Assembly: GCF_002994745.2 (NCBI RefSeq)
Contig: NC_037093.1
Span: 43,938,384 to 44,002,383 of the forward strand
Source of the DNA: Rosa chinensis
Lineage: Eukaryota > Streptophyta > Magnoliopsida > Rosales > Rosaceae
Direction of reading: 5' to 3'
Length of the DNA stretch: 64,000 nt
The notes below the pieces were generated by a model. That model was given only the letters and a program-made list of their open reading frames with translations, was not told the origin of the DNA and did not search any database. The position numbers were made by a program, and so were the translations under genes. Below are positions 58,338 to 64,000 of the stretch, piece by piece (position 1 is the stretch's first letter; each line of letters opens with the position of its first letter).

Positions 58338-58699
58338 AATCGAACCAAGGTTTTAGGTTTTGATTAGATAATCGTCTTCTATCTTTTGGATTTCTAATCG
58401 GAGCTCTATTTGAGATTTCTGATCAAAACGAAGAAGATTTGAGCTATGAGATTCTTCAATATAAAGTTATAAACGTGTATCAGGCTTTAAGGGTTCTCTC
58501 AAAAAAAAAAAAAAAAGCTTTAAGGGTAGAATCGGTATAAAAAAATTAGAAAACTAACATTTCTTAACATTTATCTTATTATTCATAAGGACTAAATTAA
58601 TATTATTAACAATTTATAATGGACCATTTTATCAAGTGGGAAACTAGGTGATCTTTTTATCATTTCACACTCTAATATGACCTTTTCCATCATTTCCCT

Positions 58700-59141
58700 A
58701 TTAAAAAAAACGATTAAATATGATAAATATTAAAACCCATTGTTGTTAAAAATTACTAAAGCTGTCACCATCCCCAAACTTTCTGCAGATGAAAGTCATG
58801 AAACGGTTGCGCAAAGACATCGGCCAGAATTAATAAACTCTTGATTCCAGCAATTGAAATCTATACCTGGGTTGGAGGTTATGTAATCTCCAAATTCAAA
58901 AGCCTAATCTCTACATTCAAAAGCGGTATCAATATCTCCGCAATCAAGCGATTCTGTTTTTAATTTCAAATTGCGATTGTGATATAAATGGATCGCACAA
59001 TCAGAGGTTGGTGGGTTGCCTTTGTTCAACTACATATCCCTTTAATCCAATTGGCACTGTTGATGAGCATTGTGTTTGCTTCCTATTCAATAGGTGTGTG
59101 TCTTCCTAACGAAGAGGTATTTGTTTTGTGATTTTTAGGGT
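58700..59141. other. intergenic, no supported gene
   Basis: AT-rich flank of the composite. A short run with ctttctgcagatgaaagtca (about 58779) has no assignable origin. Confidence 0.45.
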
Positions 59142-59489
59142 TTATGCTATTGAATTGGAAGAAGCATGTACCCAAACACCTTTAACTGGCTCAGGCATAT
59201 TCAACCACACGACTTCGTGCTTAGACCTTAAGAACTGACAATTTGGGGATTGAGGGAGTACTAACCATGGGAGTTGTGGACCACTGGGCATATCTCTTCG
59301 AGTAGCAAATGACTGCCAATACTTGCAGATGAAGCTTAAGCATAAACGATCATCTAATCTCAAATGTTGTAAAATTTCTCCATGATGTCTTCTGGTGGAT
59401 GCTGCCAACACCCATAGCAAGTTTGCTCGATGGCGGAGATGTTTTGTATTCGATCTGTTTCTCTTACTCCCCAAACGAGTCTCAATCAT
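59142..59489 (-). pseudogene. F-box/DUF295 protein fragment
   Basis: The minus-strand frame contains HHGEILQHLRLDDRLCLSFI followed by CKYWQSFATRRDMPSGPQLP and WLVLPQSPNCQF, the F-box and first DUF295 block (CKSWQSVA, then PQLPWLVLP). It continues to VKGVWVHASSN, which parallels the first beta-strand region, then stops. The rest of the DUF295 domain is missing, and there is no clean upstream start. Confidence 0.75.
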
Positions 59490-59725
59490 CTCTAATTATG
59501 CAACTAAATTGTTTATGCCACAAACTAAAAAAATAAAGAAAAGAAATTAAAGAGGAAGATGTGATCACTTATCCAACCCTTGATTTGAAAGTTCTCACTG
59601 AAGTCTCTCCCTTATGTTCAATGTATGTAATATAATCGAGTTGACTCTTCATAAAATATATAAAGAGAGCTTGATCGAAATATTTATCCTTATAGGATTA
59701 GGATTTCGTATTTAAACAGGATTTC
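59490..59725. other. intergenic
   Basis: AT-rich DNA between the F-box fragment and the LTR. The five bases before the LTR (atttc) would be the target duplication; its partner lies outside the window. Confidence 0.5.
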
Positions 59726-59968
59726 TGTTGTAAAACAGAAAAATTTTGTGAGAGAGAGAGAGAGTTTGGACACAGAGAATCAGATTGTGTGTCTTATTCA
59801 TCTCACCATAAGGAGCCTTATATAGGACTACATGATGTACACAAAAGGGAAATGCTTAATTACAATCCAATCACCCCTACAATTACAACCTATCAATCAC
59901 CAATCTATAGGGATAGGCACCTATTACTCATCATCTATTTACATGATTATCCACAAATATTTACAACA
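59726..59968 (-). repeat. 3' LTR of copia element 4 (243 bp)
   Basis: Read on the minus strand it starts TGTTGTAAATATTTGTGG and ends TTTTACAACA, a perfect inverted terminal pair. It is preceded by the polypurine tract ccaagggggag. A GA run near the end (59751-59764) is lengthened relative to element 1. Confidence 0.93.
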
Positions 59969-60470
59969 CTCCCCCTTGGATATTCCATGTCAATAGTGTT
60001 GCATAGGCTGAGCGCTTCTAAGTTGCCTCGTCAAAAACCTTGCCAAGTAATAAAAACCCTGTGGGAAAAACAATCTTGGTCGAAAGAGAAAAAGAGCACA
60101 ACGCGCTTGAGTGTGGAGTAGCAGTATCACAGCTTTAGAGATAGGTGAAGTCTTCTTATCAGTACCATAAATAGGTAGTATGTCTACGAGAGGGATGCAT
60201 TAGAGTTGCTACACCAAAACCTTGCCCGGTAAACCCAGTGGGAGAAACCCGTGGTTGAAGGGAAAAGATGAGCAAATGCATGTATATGTCGAATCAAAGC
60301 ATCTTCAGGATGTAGTATAAGTGGGGTGACCATGCTAAAGATGTGCCTCGTTAAAACCTTGCCAGGTAACAAAACCCAGTGGGACAAAATAACCCTGGAC
60401 GAAAGACAAAAAGAGTACACGATGGTCAAGTGGGTATGCTTCAAGATACTCCCCCTGATTTCGACTCCCC
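59969..60470 (-). repeat. copia element 4 3' UTR with three iterated motifs
   Basis: Three inverted copies of the motif seen in element 1 (tgcctcgtcaaaaccttgcc, cagtgggaaaa/cccagtggga) lie near 60025-60085, 60210-60260 and 60335-60405. Order and spacing match element 1. Confidence 0.75.
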
Positions 60471-63400
60471 CTAAAAATTACATGTTAGGTAATTAAGATA
60501 GTTTACGTAGACCAATACCTTGAACATGCTTCTGGAATGTAGACTTTGGTAGTGACTTGGTAAAGAGGTCTGCACGATTGTCTTCAAATCAAATATGCTT
60601 AACTTCAATCTTCTGATGCTCCTGTTGTTGCTAATTGAAGGAGAACTTCGATACAATATGTTTGGTGTTGTCTCTTTTGATGAAACTCATCTTTATCTGC
60701 TCTATGTAAGCAGCATTATCCTCGTAGATAATGGTTGGTTCATCAGTGGTGGAATGCAGTCCACATGTGCTTCGAACATGCTTTGTAACGGCTTTTAGCC
60801 ATGTACATTCACGTACTGCTTATTGAAGAGCTAGTATCTCAGCATGATTCGAAGAGGTAGGAACAAGTGTCTATTTCGTAGACCTCCAAGAAATTGCAGT
60901 ATTCCCAATGATAAAGACATAACCAGTCTGGGAACATGCCTTGTGCGGGTCTGATAGATAGTCTATATCAGCATATCCAACAAGGGGAGCATCATTCTGA
61001 GGATCAAGGGGGTTTGATCCATTCCTTGATGCATAGGGATAGAATAAGCCCATATCCGCCGTACCTCTAAGGTAGCGAAAAATGTCTTTTATGCCATTCC
61101 AGTGGCAGCGTGTTGGCGCAGAATTATATCTAGCTAACAAGTTCACATCGAATGAGATGTCTTGTCTAGGGCATTAAGCCAAGTACAATATTATTGCACT
61201 TAGATATGGGACTTCTAGCACCAATATCTCTTCGTGCATCTTGCAGGATGATACGGTTCTCTCTAGACTTCAGACAACCATGGGTGTGCTTGCTTTTATC
61301 CTCATTAAAGCATCTTAACATCTTCTGGATGTAATTTGGTTGATGGACCAAAATTTCATCTGCACTGTGCTCGGGCTCCAGGTTGAGACAATAATTTGTT
61401 CTCCCAAGGCCTTTCATCTCAAATTCCAACTTCAGGTGCTTTGCGGTTTCCTTGATCTCTTCAGGAGTATCGATCAAATTCATGTCATTGACATAGACCG
61501 CCACAATTCCAAACTAGGAACTTGTTTCCTTAATAAACACGCATAGGCATAGTTTATTATTCACATATCCCATCCCGATTAAATATTCACTTAGACGGTT
61601 ATACCACCTCCGTCTGGATTGTTTCAATCCATAAAGTGAACGCCTCAAAACTAATGAATAGCGTGTTCCATGGTCTAGAACTATTTGCATCGGGTATATT
61701 AAGTCCTTCTGAAACTTTTATGTATATCTCTGTATCATGATCCCCATAGAGATAAGCTGTGACCACATTCATAAGCTGCATATTCAGTTTTTCGGAAACT
61801 ACCAAACTGATAAGGTAGCAGAACATTATGACATCCATTACGGGAGAATACGCATCCTCGTAATCAATCACAGGCGTTGAGAAAATTCTTGCGCCACTAG
61901 ATGAGCTTTGTGTATCACAATCTCGTTTTTCTCATTACGCTTCCTTACAAATACCCATTTAAATTTTACGGGTTTAACATGGGGAGGTGTAGGAACAACA
62001 GGTCCAAACACCTTTCTCTTTATCAAGGAATCTAATTCGACCTGGATTGCTTATTTCCTTTTTGGCCAGTCGTCTCTTCGTTGAATTTGATCAACAAAGC
62101 AAGGTTCGAGGTCATCGCATATTATAGTTTCGGTGGCCACCGCAAATACTAATATATCATCGATGATAATCTCAACCCGATTCCAAATCTCACTAAATTT
62201 ACCGAGATTTCTCTATTCTCGAGAGTGGGTTCAAATGTTGGAGCGTCCCCCAACATAGTCTCTTCTAGGACATACCCATAATCCGGATTTATCTCGTGAG
62301 ATGAATCGGTTTGAGATTGCGATGTCAAGACGTTTGTGCCAAGTTTACCGTCTTCTAGGGATAAGAATCCTTTGAACCTAATGATCTACCTCACTTCAGG
62401 GTAGGGACATATGACTGGTTAGCCGCCATAGTCGTACCTCGTCCATCTGGGACCACACATCCTACAGGGACGTCTATCCTTGCAGGCACATATGCAGCAG
62501 GTATATATGATCTAGTCACTTTAGCTAGATCAGAGAAAGCATCTGGCATATTTTGGGCTACACTCTGTAGATCTAGAATTCTCCTCACTTCATTATCACA
62601 TTGTGCGGTTCGGGGATCAAGATGAGACATAGTGGGGACATTCCACGTCAATTCACGTCGTTCATTAGGAACGGTAACGTTCTTATCTCCCCCTAACGGC
62701 GGGAAGACTGTCTCATCAAAGTGACAATCCGCAAATCTAGCGGTAAAGAGATCGCCTGTCAAGGGCTCGAAAGAGCATATAATGTATGGGATTCATAATC
62801 GACATGTATGCCCATCCTTTGTTGAGGACCCAATTTTGTACGTTGTGACGGCACAATTGGCACGAGGACTGCATACCCAAATGTGCGTAAGTGGGAAACA
62901 TCAGGTCGTACCCAGTCACCAACTGTAACGCGGAGTAAGGTTGGGTTGCAGTGGGCCTCAACGGGACCAACATAGTTGCATGCAAGATTGCATAGCCCCA
63001 CACAAAAACTAGGAGCTTGGTGCGCATTACCAAGATTCTATTTGCGAGACCATCTTGGGTGTGAACATAGGGAACTATATGTTCAGCATCAATCCCAAGG
63101 GATATGCAATAATCATCGAAAGACTTCGATGTAAACTCTCCGGTATTATCAAGTCTTATAGACTTTATGGGATAATCCGAGTGGTGAACCCTCAATTTCA
63201 TGATCTGGGTGAGAGTTTAGCAAAAGCAGCATTTTCTTGTGGATAATAGTGTAACATATGATCACTTTGTCGATACATCAACCAAAACCATTAATATTTA
63301 ACTGGCCCACATGGTGGTTGGATATGTCCACAAATTTCCCTTGCATTCTGTGCAGAAAAATGGTGGTGTATGTACTAGTCTTTGCATATGATGGTCTAGT

Positions 63401-63502
63401 ATGGCATAGCGTGTCATTATATACAAGACCCTTATTCAGAAGGGGGTGCACCTGCGATGAATTAAGGATACGGTGCATCATACTTTGACCTGGGTGTCCC
63501 AA
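60471..63502 (-). pseudogene. copia pol pseudogene (integrase to RNase H)
   Basis: Minus-strand pieces: GAG-pre-integrase near 63500-63280; integrase 63201-62737 with IRLDNTGEFTSKSFDDY, but after HTQDGLA the residues that carry the catalytic Glu in relatives are deleted; hinge 62762-62391; RT 61871-61599 and 61504-61166, where the catalytic YVDD reads YVND; RNase H 61146-60871 and the C-terminal end to about 60490. Frameshifts and stops separate the pieces. Loss of both a catalytic Glu and a catalytic Asp means it cannot mobilise itself. Confidence 0.88.
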
Positions 63503-64000
63503 AAGGTCATGTCATAGCAAGTAGTTGCTTGAATTAGTTAGCTTCTAGGTAACAGATTTCAATTTCTCCAATGTACGCTTCTGGCCGCACACTCGGAGGT
63601 TATACAGAGATATTCCACGCATTTTTCTCGGTGGTTTCAGCGTGATAACCGTTGGTTCGAATATCCTTAATACTCAATAACGTTCTTCTGGAACGTGGAG
63701 ATTATAAGGCCTCATTAATGGTAGGTTCAGTACCATTGGAAACATATAGTGGGTTTTGCCATAGCCTTCTATCAGGTTTGATTGCCCTGATACGGTTGTC
63801 ACAGAGGTATGAATAGACAATAAGTTTGAAAAACATCTCCGATCTGGGAGTATGGTGTGTGTAATAGCACTTTTAACCAGACAACAAACTTCCCCATAGA
63901 ATATGTCTATTCATTTATTTAATTCAATGGATCACATGTATAAATAAGTTTATTGAATTAAATACATTCGAACATAACCACATTTTCATAATCCAAAATG

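Larger units (their letters stand above)
51676..58699. mobile_element. candidate Pack-MULE-like composite with captured gene fragments
   Basis: The left end gggctaatgataaaataggt and the right end read inverted (gggaaatgatggaaaaggtc) pair with about 75-80% identity over some 40 bp, including ggtcat and agtgt. The adjoining 9-mers ataaaaaaa (51667-51675) and attaaaaaa (58700-58708) differ at one base, consistent with an aged 9-bp Mutator-type duplication, although both are low-complexity. Inside lie pieces of at least four unrelated genes in both orientations (LDH, DUF707, BIG, TIR1/AFB) and a 1.3-kb minisatellite. No transposase is recognisable. Introns are retained in DUF707 and BIG pieces, so capture was at the DNA level. 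Confidence 0.55.
59726..64000 (-). mobile_element. Ty1-copia retrotransposon, 3' portion (element 4, same family as element 1)
   Basis: On the minus strand the order is GAG-pre-integrase, integrase, hinge, RT, RNase H, repeated 3' motif, polypurine tract and LTR. It continues past the right window edge. LTR ends and 3' region match element 1 at the left edge, in opposite orientation. Pol is more decayed than in element 1. Confidence 0.93.

Overview
This is nuclear DNA from a flowering plant, most likely a eudicot. The genes are split by AT-rich introns, the intergenic DNA is AT-rich, and the repeats are plant Ty1-copia, Ty3-gypsy, CACTA, Harbinger and Mutator-like elements. Several protein fragments look Rosaceae-like to me, but that placement is an impression I could not test by search.

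Five protein-coding genes look intact: a CYP87-type cytochrome P450 (3012-5256, minus, 9 exons, 474 aa), a mitochondrial NAD-isocitrate dehydrogenase regulatory subunit (19030-21635, minus, 4 exons, 373 aa), a histidine-phosphatase/phosphoglycerate-mutase-like protein (24254-26044, plus, 6 exons, 228 aa), tubulin-folding cofactor B (33661-37123, plus, 7 exons, 243 aa) and an unidentified four-helix membrane protein (46704-47826, minus, 2 exons, 207 aa). They are ordinary housekeeping or metabolic genes, do not form a pathway, and are separated by repeats and broken gene copies.

Layout. 1-2622: 3' part of a Ty1-copia element ending in a 244-bp LTR. 3012-5256: the P450. 4986-15806: a tandem duplication of P450 exon 1 plus promoter, with a DNA transposon at its junction and an 8.0-kb copia element (5-bp target duplication) inside the duplicated exon; that copia carries a gypsy-type LTR in gag. 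15868-17189: a minus-strand non-LTR retroelement with a Harbinger-like MITE inside. 19030-26044: IDH, a retro-pseudogene of the SNARE regulator SLY1, and the phosphatase. 27200-31990: several unlabelled tandem repeats, then a CACTA terminus just upstream of a frameshifted DUF538 gene. 33661-37123: cofactor B. 38000-40510: an LTR/PBS remnant with an inverted repeat, then a NO VEIN-like fragment. 41383-43423: a giant palindrome of a Mutator-like MITE. 43900-45311: a proteasome RPT3-like fragment fused to a deleted copia element. 46139-47826: the membrane protein and a broken paralogue. 49583-51281: two copies of the same Mutator-like MITE, one inside the other, each with a perfect 9-bp target duplication. 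51676-58699: a 7-kb segment with imperfect terminal inverted repeats that contains pieces of at least four unrelated genes (lactate dehydrogenase, DUF707, ARF-GEF BIG, TIR1/AFB F-box) and a symmetric minisatellite. 59142-59489: an F-box/DUF295 fragment. 59726-64000: a second copy, inverted, of the copia family seen at the left edge.

The most unusual structure is the multi-gene-capture element at 51.7-58.7 kb. The clearest evolutionary record is the nested insertion series at 5-15.8 kb. Exon boundaries were placed by hand from GT/AG sites and reading phase; identities come from recalled family sequences, without database searches.
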